From: Brevundimonas sp. UBA6550
GTDB taxonomy: Bacteria > Pseudomonadota > Alphaproteobacteria > Caulobacterales > Caulobacteraceae
Reading direction: 5' to 3'
DNA length: 64,000 bases
Assembly (NCBI RefSeq): GCF_002434505.1
Contig: NZ_DJKE01000008.1
Span: 423,300-487,299 of the forward strand
This document shows, piece by piece, positions 39,616 through 47,337 of this stretch. Position numbers and translations under genes: made by a program. Below the pieces are notes generated by a model. It searched no databases and was not told where the DNA came from. It saw nothing but the letters and a program-made list of their open reading frames with translations. Every line of letters begins with the position of its first letter. Within the stretch, counting starts at the first letter, position 1.

Positions 39616-40445
39616 CGGCGTGGCGTGCGAAGAAAGAAGGCGCTGGGCGTCTTCTCGACGTAGGCGGCGAAGGCGGCGGGCCGCGACCGCTTCATATGCG
39701 CCTCCAGCAACGGCACGCCCGAGACCTGAGTCAGCAGCCAGTACATATAGGCCGGCCCGGTCAGCGCCAGCCAACCCCAGGGCCAGTCGCCGCCAAGGCT
39801 GATGGCGAAGACGGGCCAGGCGCACCAGCCCAGCCATTCGAAGAAATAGTTCGGGTGCCGCGACCAGGCCCACAGCCCTACATCGCACACCTTGCCCCTG
39901 TTGGCGGGGTCGCGCTTGAACGCCGCCAACTGTCGGTCGGCCACGCCTTCGCCGAACAGGGCGCCGACGAAGATCAACGTCGCCAGAGCGTCCTGAAGCG
40001 TCAGGCCGGGCGCCGGATTGCGCGCGGCGACCAGAACGCTGAGCGAAAGCAAAGCCGCGGCGCCGGCCTGCAACATCAGGAAACCAAACATCTTCGCCTG
40101 AAAGCCGCGCCCCCAGTCTTCGCGCAGCCGCGCGTAGCGGGCGTCCTCGCCTTCGCCCGCCGCACGCTTGGCGATGTGTAACCCCAAGCGCAGACCCCAT
40201 ACGCCGATCAGCAAGGCCGCCAGCAATTGGCGAGGGGAGGGGGCGGCGCCGTCGATCGGGAACAAGGCTACGCCGACGCCGGCGGCGCCCAGGCCCAAGG
40301 ACCAGAAGGCGTCGGCCCATCCGCCTTGCCCCGTCCCACGCTGAACGCCCCAGGCGGCCGACATCACCGCGACCATGAACAGGGCGGCCACGCCCCAGAG
40401 ACCGATCAGCTCCGTCACAGGCGCACGAACGGCTGCATCAGCCAT
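39612..40445 (-). CDS. DUF1295 membrane protein (steroid-reductase/ICMT-like)
   Basis: A 277-residue protein with about seven membrane helices and the DUF1295 C-terminal signature LWAWSRHPNYFFEWLGW plus LEAHMKRSRPAAFAAYVEKTPSAFF. The fold is related to steroid 5-alpha reductases and isoprenylcysteine methyltransferases. It overlaps the ChrR-like gene by 31 bases (start ATG 40443-40445), so it belongs to the sigma-anti-sigma operon. DUF1295 genes commonly sit in singlet-oxygen/ChrR regulons. Confidence 0.85.
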   Translation of the reverse strand: MADAAVRAPVTELIGLWGVAALFMVAVMSAAWGVQRGTGQGGWADAFWSLGLGAAGVGVALFPIDGAAPSPRQLLAALLIGVWGLRLGLHIAKRAAGEGEDARYARLREDWGRGFQAKMFGFLMLQAGAAALLSLSVLVAARNPAPGLTLQDALATLIFVGALFGEGVADRQLAAFKRDPANRGKVCDVGLWAWSRHPNYFFEWLGWCAWPVFAISLGGDWPWGWLALTGPAYMYWLLTQVSGVPLLEAHMKRSRPAAFAAYVEKTPSAFFLRTPRR

Positions 40446-41053
40446 CCCAACCAGCCGTCCAGCTTGATCTGGCCATCCAGAGCGACCACGCACAGACAGG
40501 CCTCGTCGGACACCACGCGCGGCTGGTGCAAAACGTCGTCGTTCGCCTCCTCCAGATCGCCGACATCGAACCGTTGCGTCTCGGTGGCGTAAGCGCCGGA
40601 GATGACGCAGGTCAGTTCGACCCCGCCGTGGGTGTGTTTCGGCGTCTCGCGACCCGGTTCGATCCGCAACAGAATGACGCGGCAGTCGCCGTCGCGCGGC
40701 GCATGGACGTCGCGAACCCGCATGCCCGGCCCGATCCAACGCCAGGGTCCGAGCGCATAGCGGCGAAGCGGTTCGGGCAGTTCGGGCATGTCGTTCAGCG
40801 GGGCGGGCGACCGGACCGCGCCCGCATCCGTCTCGATCCGCGCCAGGGCGTGCGTCAGCGCATCCTCTGACAAGTCGGCGGGCGAAGCGTCGTTCAGGAA
40901 AGCGCCGCCGACGGCCTGCAACTCTCGCACCCAGGCGTCGTTGGCCGGACGCATGGCCAGATGAGCGGCGACCACCACGGCCTCCGGCGCGCTCAACGAC
41001 CCGGATGCGTAGGCCAGCAGCCGCTCTTCGGATGGATTGCGGCGCGCGTTCAT
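40415..41053 (-). CDS. chrR: ChrR-like anti-sigma factor lacking N-terminal zinc ligands
   Basis: A 212-residue anti-sigma factor for the adjacent ECF sigma. In Rhodobacter, ChrR holds sigma-E until singlet oxygen appears. The C-terminal cupin keeps its metal ligands: H140, H142, E146 (KHTHGGVELT) and H176 (VLHQPRV). The N-terminal domain keeps H31, but the expected Cys of HxxxCxxC are replaced (HLAMRPAN), and no His is present near residue 6. The start overlaps the sigma stop (ATGA). Confidence 0.88.
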   Translation of the reverse strand: MNARRNPSEERLLAYASGSLSAPEAVVVAAHLAMRPANDAWVRELQAVGGAFLNDASPADLSEDALTHALARIETDAGAVRSPAPLNDMPELPEPLRRYALGPWRWIGPGMRVRDVHAPRDGDCRVILLRIEPGRETPKHTHGGVELTCVISGAYATETQRFDVGDLEEANDDVLHQPRVVSDEACLCVVALDGQIKLDGWLGWLMQPFVRL

Positions 41054-41628
41054 AGCGACGCCTCCTCGGATGGGGCTAGGATCAGTCGAAGCTTGGTCAT
41101 GGCGTTTCGAATGCGGGATTTCACGGTGCCCAGCGGCAAATCCAACTGGCGCGCGATTTCGGAATGGGAACTGTCGACGAAGAAGGCCAGGCGCAGCACT
41201 TCGACATGTTCAGGGGTCAGACGGGCCAGGGCGTCACGCACCCGATCCGCATCCTGCGACATGGCCAACAGCTCGTCCGGACGCAGAACGTCTTCCCCCG
41301 CCAGTTCGATCTCCGGCGTCGGCAGCGCCCGGGCGTCGCGACGCAGGATGTCCAGCCGGCGATTGCGTGCGATGGTGAAAATCCAGGTCGCCGCCCGCGC
41401 CTTGCGGCCGTCGAACAGATCGGCCTTGCGCCACACCGTCAGCATGGCGTCCTGGGCGAAATCCTCGGCCGCGCCCGGCGTCGCCCCCGACTTGATCAGC
41501 CAGGCTTTCAGGCGTGGCGCGAAATACTCGAACAGACAGGCGAACGCCGCCCGGTCGCGCCGCAGCGCGATCGCCTCGATCATCTGATCGTGCAACCGGG
41601 AATCCAGGGGCGCGTCAGGTCGTGTCAT
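41050..41628 (-). CDS. rpoE: ECF sigma factor, RpoE/ECF11-like
   Basis: A 192-residue group 4 sigma factor. Region 2 contains AEDFAQDAMLTVWRKADLFDGRKARAATWIFTIARN in segments, and region 4 contains LTPEHVEVLRLAFF, HSEIARQLDLPLGTVKSRI. Pairing with a ChrR-like cupin anti-sigma marks the ECF11 singlet-oxygen type. The ATG at 41626-41628 is chosen. A candidate promoter for this sigma itself lies 88-116 bases upstream, suggesting autoregulation. Confidence 0.92.
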   Translation of the reverse strand: MTRPDAPLDSRLHDQMIEAIALRRDRAAFACLFEYFAPRLKAWLIKSGATPGAAEDFAQDAMLTVWRKADLFDGRKARAATWIFTIARNRRLDILRRDARALPTPEIELAGEDVLRPDELLAMSQDADRVRDALARLTPEHVEVLRLAFFVDSSHSEIARQLDLPLGTVKSRIRNAMTKLRLILAPSEEASL

Positions 41629-41715
41629 TCGCCCAGCGCGAGAAGTGTCGGACCGGGAAGCCGTAGCTGCGGACCGTGTCGATGCGAAGGATTGGGGTTC
41701 GCCATGCATGAACCC

Positions 41716-41744
41716 TAATACGGCGCGCGGAAATGTCTGGATCA
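41716..41744 (-). promoter_or_regulatory. Candidate ECF promoter driving the sigma-chrR operon
   Basis: Read on the minus strand: TGATCC (41744-41739), 16 bases, then CGTATTA (41722-41716). TGATC-type -35 and CGTA-type -10 elements are characteristic of ECF11/RpoE promoters. Confidence 0.7.
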
Positions 41745-41748
41745 ATCG

Positions 41749-41777
41749 CGATCCGATCATGACGCAGGGCCGTAAAT
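41749..41777 (+). promoter_or_regulatory. Candidate ECF promoter driving the FAD oxidoreductase operon
   Basis: CGATCC (41749-41754), 16 bases, then CGTAAAT (41771-41777), 47 bases before the start codon. It has the same spacing and nearly the same elements as the divergent promoter four bases away, so both directions are probably read by the adjacent ECF sigma. Confidence 0.65.
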
Positions 41778-41823
41778 CCTCCATGCGTCGTCGCCGCGCC
41801 TGCGAGCGCGCCCTGGAGCCTAC

Positions 41824-43161
41824 ATGTCCGTCTCGCCCGCAAGATCGTCTCTCGAACCCCTGAAGATCGCCGTCGTCGGTTCGGGCGTCGCGGCCCTGTC
41901 CTCGGCCTGGCTTCTATCGCAGAAACACCGGGTCACGCTCTATGAAAAGGCGGACCGTCTGGGCGGCCACACCAACACGGTGACGGCGGGCGTGCCGTCC
42001 GGCGAAATCGCGGTGGACACCGGCTTCATCTGTTTCAACGACGCCACCTATCCCAATCTGATCGCCCTGTTCGCGCATCTGGGCATTCACACCCGCGCCA
42101 CCGACATGTCGTTCGCCGTGTCGCTGGACGATGGAAAGTTCGAATACGCCGCCCCCGGCCTGTTCGCCCAGCGTAGCAATGCGCTGAGGCCGCGCTTCTG
42201 GTCGATGCTGACCGAAATCCTGCGCTTCTATCGCGAGGCGCCGCGCGATCTGGTCGGCCTGAACGATCCGTCCCTGACGCTGGGCGACTATCTGAAGCGC
42301 GAAGGGTTCAGCGAGGCGTTTCGCGACGATCACCTATTGCCGATGGCCGCCGCCATCTGGTCGTCGCCGGCCCATACGCTGATGGATTATCCGGCCGAAT
42401 CCTTCATCCGCTTCTGCGGCAATCACGGTCTGCTGAAACTGGTGGGTCGCCCGCTGTGGCGCACGGTGGAGGGCGGCAGCCGTGTCTATGTCGAACACCT
42501 GGCCCGCGCGCTTCAGGACGTCCGGCTGGATCACGGCGTCGTCTCGATCCGCCGCACCGACGACGGCGTGATCGTTCATGACAGCCACGGCGGCGTCGAA
42601 CGGTTCGACCACGTCGTCATCGGCGCCCACGCGGACCAGACGCTGGCCATGCTGGATCAGCCCACGCCCGCCGAGCGATCGCTGCTGGGCGCCTTCCGCT
42701 ACAGCCGTAATCTGACCGTGCTGCATACGGACGCCTCCCTGATGCCGCGTCGGCGCCGCGCCTGGGCCAGCTGGAACTATATCGGCGCGGACGACGGCCT
42801 GTGCGTCACCTACTGGATGAACCGGCTGCAGGGCCTCGCCGGCGACGACCTGTTCGTCACCCTGAACCCGCCGCGTCCGCCACGCCCCGACACCCTGCTG
42901 CGCAGCGAGATCTACGAACACCCGATCTTCGATCCGGCCGCCGTCGCCGCCCAGAAGCAGTTGTGGAGCCTGCAAGGGCAGGGGGGCATATGGTTCTGCG
43001 GGGCGCATTTCGGCGCCGGCTTCCATGAGGACGGCCTGCAATCCGGCCTGGCCGTCGCCGAACAGCTGGGCGGGGTGCGCCGGCCCTGGACGGTCGAGAA
43101 CGAGAGCAGCCGCATCCATCTGACCGCCAGCCCGATCCCGGATCTCGAGCGCGCGGCATGA
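41824..43161 (+). CDS. FAD-dependent amine-oxidase-like oxidoreductase
   Basis: A 445-residue flavoprotein of the NAD(P)-binding/FAD amine oxidase superfamily: VVGSGVAALSSAWLLS is the dinucleotide motif near residue 18, followed by DRLGGHTNTV and the C-terminal FCGAHFGAGFHEDGLQSGL. Together with DUF1365 and usually a cyclopropane-fatty-acid synthase, this family is in singlet-oxygen regulons and fatty-acid modification clusters. It overlaps the DUF1365 gene by four bases. Confidence 0.88.
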   Translation: MSVSPARSSLEPLKIAVVGSGVAALSSAWLLSQKHRVTLYEKADRLGGHTNTVTAGVPSGEIAVDTGFICFNDATYPNLIALFAHLGIHTRATDMSFAVSLDDGKFEYAAPGLFAQRSNALRPRFWSMLTEILRFYREAPRDLVGLNDPSLTLGDYLKREGFSEAFRDDHLLPMAAAIWSSPAHTLMDYPAESFIRFCGNHGLLKLVGRPLWRTVEGGSRVYVEHLARALQDVRLDHGVVSIRRTDDGVIVHDSHGGVERFDHVVIGAHADQTLAMLDQPTPAERSLLGAFRYSRNLTVLHTDASLMPRRRRAWASWNYIGADDGLCVTYWMNRLQGLAGDDLFVTLNPPRPPRPDTLLRSEIYEHPIFDPAAVAAQKQLWSLQGQGGIWFCGAHFGAGFHEDGLQSGLAVAEQLGGVRRPWTVENESSRIHLTASPIPDLERAA

Positions 43162-43958
43162 GCCAGACTTCGGCCCTCTACCGCGGCCGGGTCATGCACC
43201 GTCGGCTGCGACCCAAGGTTCACCAGCTGGATTACCGCGTCTTCTGGCTGTTTCTGGACCTGAGCGAGATCGACGCCGCAGCGGGGCGGCTGCGTCTTTT
43301 CTCCCGCAATCGTTTCAACCTGCTGTCCTTTCACGACCGCGACTATGGCGACGGATCGGGCGATCTCAGGCCCCAGGTTCAGAGGTGGCTGGTGCGCGCC
43401 GGGATAGATATCGGCGCGGGGCCGGTCCGCCTGTTAACCATGCCCCGCGTTCTGGGCTACGTCTTCAACCCGATCAGCCTGTATTACTGCCATCATGCCG
43501 ACGGCAGGCTGGCGGCCATGGTGTATGAAGTCACCAGCACATTCGGCGTGCGTCACGCCTATGTCATTCCCGTGCCGGCCGCCGACCAGGCCAAGGGCCT
43601 GATCCGCCAGGGCGCGGCCAAGGCGCTGTATGTCTCACCCTTCATGGGCATGGAGATGGACTATCGGTTTCGTGGCCACGCGCCGAGCGATCAACTGGAC
43701 ATGACCATCGACGGCCTGGACGCCGAGGGCGTCCTGATCACCGCCGCCATGCAGGCGCAGCGCCAACCGCTGACAGACCGCGCCATCGCATCCGTCACGG
43801 CGTCAATTCCGCTGATGACCCTCAAGGTCATGGCAGCGATCCACTGGGAAGCGCTCAAGCTCTGGCTCAAAGGCGTCCGCCTGACCAAACAGCCGCCGCC
43901 AGCCGCGGCGCCGGCCACATATCAGGCGACGGCTGAGGAAAGTCGGCTGGGCCGCTGA
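43158..43958 (+). CDS. DUF1365 family protein
   Basis: A 266-residue protein with the DUF1365 pattern: ALYRGRVMHRRLRPKVHQLDYRVF in the N-terminus, FSRNRFNLLSFHDRDYGDGS, MPRVLGYVFNPISLYYC and VSPFMGMEMDYRF. It partners the FAD protein in lipid-modification operons. In related genomes a cyclopropane-fatty-acyl-phospholipid synthase gene normally follows; here the operon ends and accessory DNA begins. Confidence 0.88.
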   Translation: MSQTSALYRGRVMHRRLRPKVHQLDYRVFWLFLDLSEIDAAAGRLRLFSRNRFNLLSFHDRDYGDGSGDLRPQVQRWLVRAGIDIGAGPVRLLTMPRVLGYVFNPISLYYCHHADGRLAAMVYEVTSTFGVRHAYVIPVPAADQAKGLIRQGAAKALYVSPFMGMEMDYRFRGHAPSDQLDMTIDGLDAEGVLITAAMQAQRQPLTDRAIASVTASIPLMTLKVMAAIHWEALKLWLKGVRLTKQPPPAAAPATYQATAEESRLGR

Positions 43959-44290
43959 ATCGATGCGCAAGAGCTGAAACAAATCTGAGATTGGATACGC
44001 TTCGTAGATCGCACATATTCGCCATCCGTTGCGATGATAACTCCCTGAGCATAAATGACTATTTATGGATTTTGCAGGATACTATTGTTGCAGGCGCGCA
44101 TCTAACTTCCGTTGCGAGCCTGAAGCCACTTGTCGCTGTGGGGGCGCGATGCCTAGTCGCTGCCTGAAACCTGATTAACCTGTGGATAAACGCCAGGAGA
44201 AGAGCGGAGTTGGGCCCGCGCGGCGTATTTTGCGGCACCGGCACGGCATTGCATCTAGTTCGCCGGGCGCAACTCACTAACCGAGGCATT
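43959..44290. other. Gene-free junction between core and accessory DNA
   Basis: 332 bases with visibly lower GC than either side and no credible coding frame. It contains one copy of ATCTGAGATT (43984-43993) only 26 bases after the DUF1365 stop. No tRNA or clear attachment site is visible. I read it as the left boundary of the accessory region. Confidence 0.5.
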
Positions 44291-44632
44291 ATGGCGCGGC
44301 GGTTCACTAGACAAGCTTTCCACGACCTCGTCTGGACCAAGCCAATGGTTCAACTCGCCAAAGAGTTCGCGATGTCCGATGTCGCGCTCCACAAGATTTG
44401 CCGCAAGCACGCTGTCCCAACCCCACCTCTTGGCTGGTGGGCAAAAAAAGCTGCCGGCAAGGCTGTCGAGCGGACGCCTCTGCCAAGACTGGAATTCGAG
44501 GCCGAGATCGTCATTACGGGCGCAGACCTGACCTCCACAGATGCCGCTCTGGCGGAGACGCGCGAGCAAGCCCGTATCCTCGCTTCGTCTGGCGAGATCA
44601 GCTCGGCGGCTGTGAGTGTGCTGAAAATCTGA
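44291..44632 (+). CDS. Hypothetical protein, probably C-terminally truncated
   Basis: 113 residues beginning RRFTRQAFHDLVWTKPMVQLAKEF and continuing SDVALHKICRKHAVPTPPLGWWAKKAAGK. This HTH-like N-terminal segment is familiar from longer proteins in alphaproteobacterial accessory regions, where it is followed by a larger C-terminal part. Here the frame stops inside a copy of the repeat ATCTGAGATT (the codons ATC TGA), which suggests truncation by recombination. Function is unknown. Confidence 0.55.
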   Translation: MARRFTRQAFHDLVWTKPMVQLAKEFAMSDVALHKICRKHAVPTPPLGWWAKKAAGKAVERTPLPRLEFEAEIVITGADLTSTDAALAETREQARILASSGEISSAAVSVLKI

Positions 44633-44683
44633 GATTCCAACTATCTGTTTTATAGCGGCATCTGTGCTCCGATATCTGAGATT
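44627..44683. repeat. Two of three direct copies of ATCTGAGATT
   Basis: Copies at 44627-44636 and 44674-44683; the third is at 43984-43993. The middle copy overlaps the stop of the truncated hypothetical gene. The repeats bracket that gene and could mark past insertion or deletion endpoints. Confidence 0.5.
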
Positions 44684-44819
44684 CTCATTATGAGCGTCGA
44701 GGAAGCTCGGTTCATCGGCAAGTGGCCCAGAGACGCAGTGACGGGGGGGCGACAGCGACAAATGTTGCGCGTCTACGCTGGACGGGACATCCTCCGCCCA
44801 GATTGCGTAGGGTTCTCTA

Positions 44820-45110
44820 ATGGCTGGCAGTTTCGACACAATGCCGGATCCCATCTCCGACTATGCTGCCGCTGTTGCTCGGTACGGGGAGACACTGGGC
44901 GTCCCAACATCTCTGGCGAAGATCGATACAGTCCTCGATATGATTGCTGGCGACGCTGTTGACGTTTTCGGGTCTGAGGATGCCGCAAGGCAGTTCCTCG
45001 CCAACGCACCGATCCACGACGGAAAAGTCGCGAGAGATGTCGCGCTTGAGATTGGGATCAGCCGGATATTGTCTCGTATCGATGGTCTGAGGTTTGGTGT
45101 CTTTAGCTAG
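44820..45110 (+). CDS. Orphan MbcA/ParS/Xre toxin-binding-domain protein (antitoxin-like)
   Basis: 96 residues. The C-terminal two thirds (residues about 45-96: AVDVFGSEDAARQFLANA, then ARDVALEIGISRILSRIDGLRFGVFS) match the DUF2384 toxin-binding domain found in antitoxins of RES and related toxins. The N-terminal HTH of full-length Xre antitoxins seems reduced. The partner toxin is normally encoded directly downstream; here the IS element begins within bases of the stop and no RES domain is seen on either side. Confidence 0.55.
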   Translation: MAGSFDTMPDPISDYAAAVARYGETLGVPTSLAKIDTVLDMIAGDAVDVFGSEDAARQFLANAPIHDGKVARDVALEIGISRILSRIDGLRFGVFS

Positions 45111-45230
45111 AAGGTACTACCTCGTTAGAAACCAGTCTGCTCGATGACCGTATAGCGCTCCTCGTTATGCGACCTGGCGAGATCCTGTTCGGCGTCAGCG
45201 CCTTTGGCACAGATCTGGGGTTGCGGATAA

Positions 45231-45290
45231 TGGAGGGATTGGGTCTCGTCGCAGTGACGTAAGGAACGCAGATGAGACCCAATCCCTCCA
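45231..45290. repeat. 17-bp inverted repeat enclosing the IS3 orfA start
   Basis: TGGAGGGATTGGGTCTC (45231-45247) and GAGACCCAATCCCTCCA (45274-45290) pair perfectly around 26 bases that hold AAGGA and most of the orfA start codon. RNA from outside the element would fold and could bury the start, as in IS10 and IS50. Confidence 0.65.
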
Positions 45291-45667
45291 GCCCAAAATT
45301 GGCTGCCAAGCCCACCAAGAAGCCCGCCGAGGTGGTGGTGAAAGATATTCGCCGTGCCACACGCCGGCATTTCTCGGCCGAGGATAAAATCCGCATCGTG
45401 CTCGAAGGCCTGCGCGGCGAGGAGAGCATCGCTGAACTGTGCCGCCGCGAAGGCATCGCCCAGAGCGTGTATTATTCCTGGTCAAAAGAATTCCTTGAGG
45501 CTGGCAAACGCCGTCTGGCCGGGGACACGGCCCGTGCCGCCACCAGTGACGAGGTCAAGGATCTGCGCCGTGAAGCACTGGCTCTCAAGGAATGCGTGGC
45601 CGACCTGACGCTCGAGAACCGCCTGCTTAAAAAAAGCATGATCGCGGATGGGGGCGACCAAGAATGA
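45272..45667 (+). CDS. IS3-family transposase OrfA
   Basis: 131 residues: a HTH of the IS3 OrfA/transposase_8 type (RRHFSAEDKIRIVLEGLRGEES, ELCRREGIAQSVYYSWSKEFL) followed by a leucine-rich helix (LKDLRREALALKE-like, then LENRLLKKSM). It overlaps OrfB as ATGA, so the two frames may be coupled by re-initiation rather than fused by frameshift. The start codon lies in the loop of a long inverted repeat. Confidence 0.85.
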   Translation: MRPNPSSPKLAAKPTKKPAEVVVKDIRRATRRHFSAEDKIRIVLEGLRGEESIAELCRREGIAQSVYYSWSKEFLEAGKRRLAGDTARAATSDEVKDLRREALALKECVADLTLENRLLKKSMIADGGDQE

Positions 45668-46644
45668 GGTATCCCGCCGCAGAAAAGCTCGAGATCATCC
45701 GCCTCGTCGAGCAATCCCATCTGCCCACCCGACAGACGCTGGAGAAACTGGGCATCCCACGCCGCACCTTTGCCCGCTGGTATGCCCGCTACCTTGATGG
45801 TGGGCCTGAGGCGCTGGAAGACCGCCCCTCGGCGCCAAGCCGGGTATGGAACCGGCTGCCCGAGAATGTGCGCAAACAGATCATCGACATGGCGCTGGAG
45901 GAAAGCGAACTCTCGCCCCGCGAGTTGGCCACCAAATTTACCGATGAGAAGCAGTACTTTGTCTGCGAGGCCACGGTTTATCGCCTGCTCAAGGCACAGG
46001 ATCTGATCGCCAGCCCAGCCTATATCGTCATCAAGGCCCGCGACGAGTTCCACACCAAGACGATGCGACCAAACGAGATGTGGCAGACCGACTTCACCTA
46101 TTTCAAGCTGATCGGTTGGGGCTGGGTTTACCTCTCAACCGTGCTCGACGACTATTCCCGCTACATCATCTCGTGGAAGCTGTGCACCACCATGACGGCG
46201 GGCGATGTCACCGACACGCTGGACTTGGCGCTGGCCGCATCAGGTTGTGACAGCGCCACCGTGCTGCACATGCCGCGCCTGCTCTCGGACAATGGCCCGA
46301 GCTATGTCGCGGGCGAACTGGCCGCCTATATCGAGGCCCAGTCCATGAGCCACGTGCGCGGCGCCCCCTTTCACCCCCAGACACAGGGCAAGATCGAGCG
46401 CTGGCACCAGACCTTGAAAAACCGCATCCTACTGGAGAATTATTACCTGCCCGGCGATCTCGAAGCCCAGATCGAAGCCTTCATCGAGCACTACAACCAC
46501 CAGCGCTATCACGAAAGCCTGGGCAATGTGACGCCCGCAGATGCCTACTTTGGCCGCGATCGGCAGATCCACGCCCAGCGCGCCGCCATCAAGAAACAGA
46601 CCATCGAACATCGCCGCTTGCAGCACCGCAAGCTCGCCGCCTAA
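45664..46644 (+). CDS. IS3-family transposase OrfB (DDE)
   Basis: 326 residues. An extra N-terminal HTH (LPTRQTLEKLGIPRRTFARWY) precedes the rve integrase core with the DDE residues in EMWQTDFTYFK (D), LLSDNGPSYVAGE (D) and FHPQTQGKIERWHQTLK (E), ending with HYNHQRYHESLGNVTPADAYFGR. The element looks intact and could still be active. Its TAA (46642-46644) is in frame with the decapitated gene downstream. Confidence 0.9.
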   Translation: MRYPAAEKLEIIRLVEQSHLPTRQTLEKLGIPRRTFARWYARYLDGGPEALEDRPSAPSRVWNRLPENVRKQIIDMALEESELSPRELATKFTDEKQYFVCEATVYRLLKAQDLIASPAYIVIKARDEFHTKTMRPNEMWQTDFTYFKLIGWGWVYLSTVLDDYSRYIISWKLCTTMTAGDVTDTLDLALAASGCDSATVLHMPRLLSDNGPSYVAGELAAYIEAQSMSHVRGAPFHPQTQGKIERWHQTLKNRILLENYYLPGDLEAQIEAFIEHYNHQRYHESLGNVTPADAYFGRDRQIHAQRAAIKKQTIEHRRLQHRKLAA

Positions 46645-47337
46645 AAGCCAACCCCTGACGAGGCCCGCTCTCCGTTAACGCCACGCCAAACCTGCGCCAA
46701 ATGTTTCGACGACGGACACACCTACAAGATCTTCGACCGATGGCCGGAGACGCGGGCTTACCCCGAGCCCTTCGACGCCGACGCCGATCCCGACGAGCAA
46801 CTGCCGCGTCGGCTGGAGGTCGAGGTCTATGAGAAGCGGGTCGGGGACAAAGACTATGTCTTCCAGCGCTGCAACGCCCTGTTCATCGGCGACCGTCTGA
46901 CCGACAATTCGCTGGAGCAGGATGACTACCGGTTCCACGACGTCTTCCACTACGCCTTCGTCGCCGTGCTCGGCTGGTCGCCGGTGACGCGGGCGCTGAT
47001 GCGGCTGAAGCGCAAGAGCCAGCCCCAGATCGATGACGCCGAGGACGGAGCCCGGGCGATCCTGATAGAGGAAGGCGTCTCGACCTGGGTGTTTGGCCAG
47101 GCGCAGCGGCTGAACTATTTCGAAGGAGTCGGGATCGGCAAACTTCCCCTAGATCTGCTTAAACAAATCAAGCAGTTCGTGGCCGGCTACGAGGCGGACC
47201 GTCTCCCGCTGTGGCTTTGGGAGGAGGCGATTCTTCAGGGCTATGAGGTCTTCCGATATCTGCGTCAGCACCGACGCGGACGGGTAATCTTGGATTTCGA
47301 GACTCGGTCTTTGCGTGTAGAGGCCCTCGCATCATGA
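46645..47337 (+). pseudogene. MazG-like nucleotide pyrophosphohydrolase, 5' end removed by IS3
   Basis: The frame is open from the IS3 OrfB stop to 47337 but has no ATG, GTG or TTG until GTG 46966, deep in the conserved region, so the native start is lost. Recognisable parts are HTYKIFDRWPETRAYPEPFD, DYRFHDVFHYAFVAVLGWSP and the acidic metal segment DDAEDGARAILIEEGVSTW, typical of MazG-superfamily NTP pyrophosphohydrolases. The stop overlaps the UDG-like gene by four bases, so the two formed an operon. A shorter product from GTG 46966 (123 residues) could still be made and would keep the acidic helix. Confidence 0.7.

Larger units (their letters stand above)
45111..46665 (+). mobile_element. 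IS3-family insertion sequence (ends approximate)
   Basis: Two overlapping transposase frames (45272-45667 and 45664-46644) with IS3-type OrfA HTH and OrfB DDE domains. Terminal repeats are not resolved: CCTCGTTAG at 45119-45127 and CTGACGAGG at 46655-46663 match as inverted ends with one mismatch, the best candidate. No target duplication is seen. It separates an antitoxin-like gene from a pyrophosphohydrolase gene whose start is missing. Confidence 0.75.

Noticed and set aside
44690..44962. 90-residue frame overlapping the antitoxin-like gene
   Set aside because: Cys/Arg-rich with no family resemblance; the overlapping frame at 44820 matches a known domain.
45272..46644. Frameshift fusion of IS3 OrfA and OrfB
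   Set aside because: OrfB has its own ATG overlapping the OrfA stop (ATGA) and no slippery A-tract is present at the junction.
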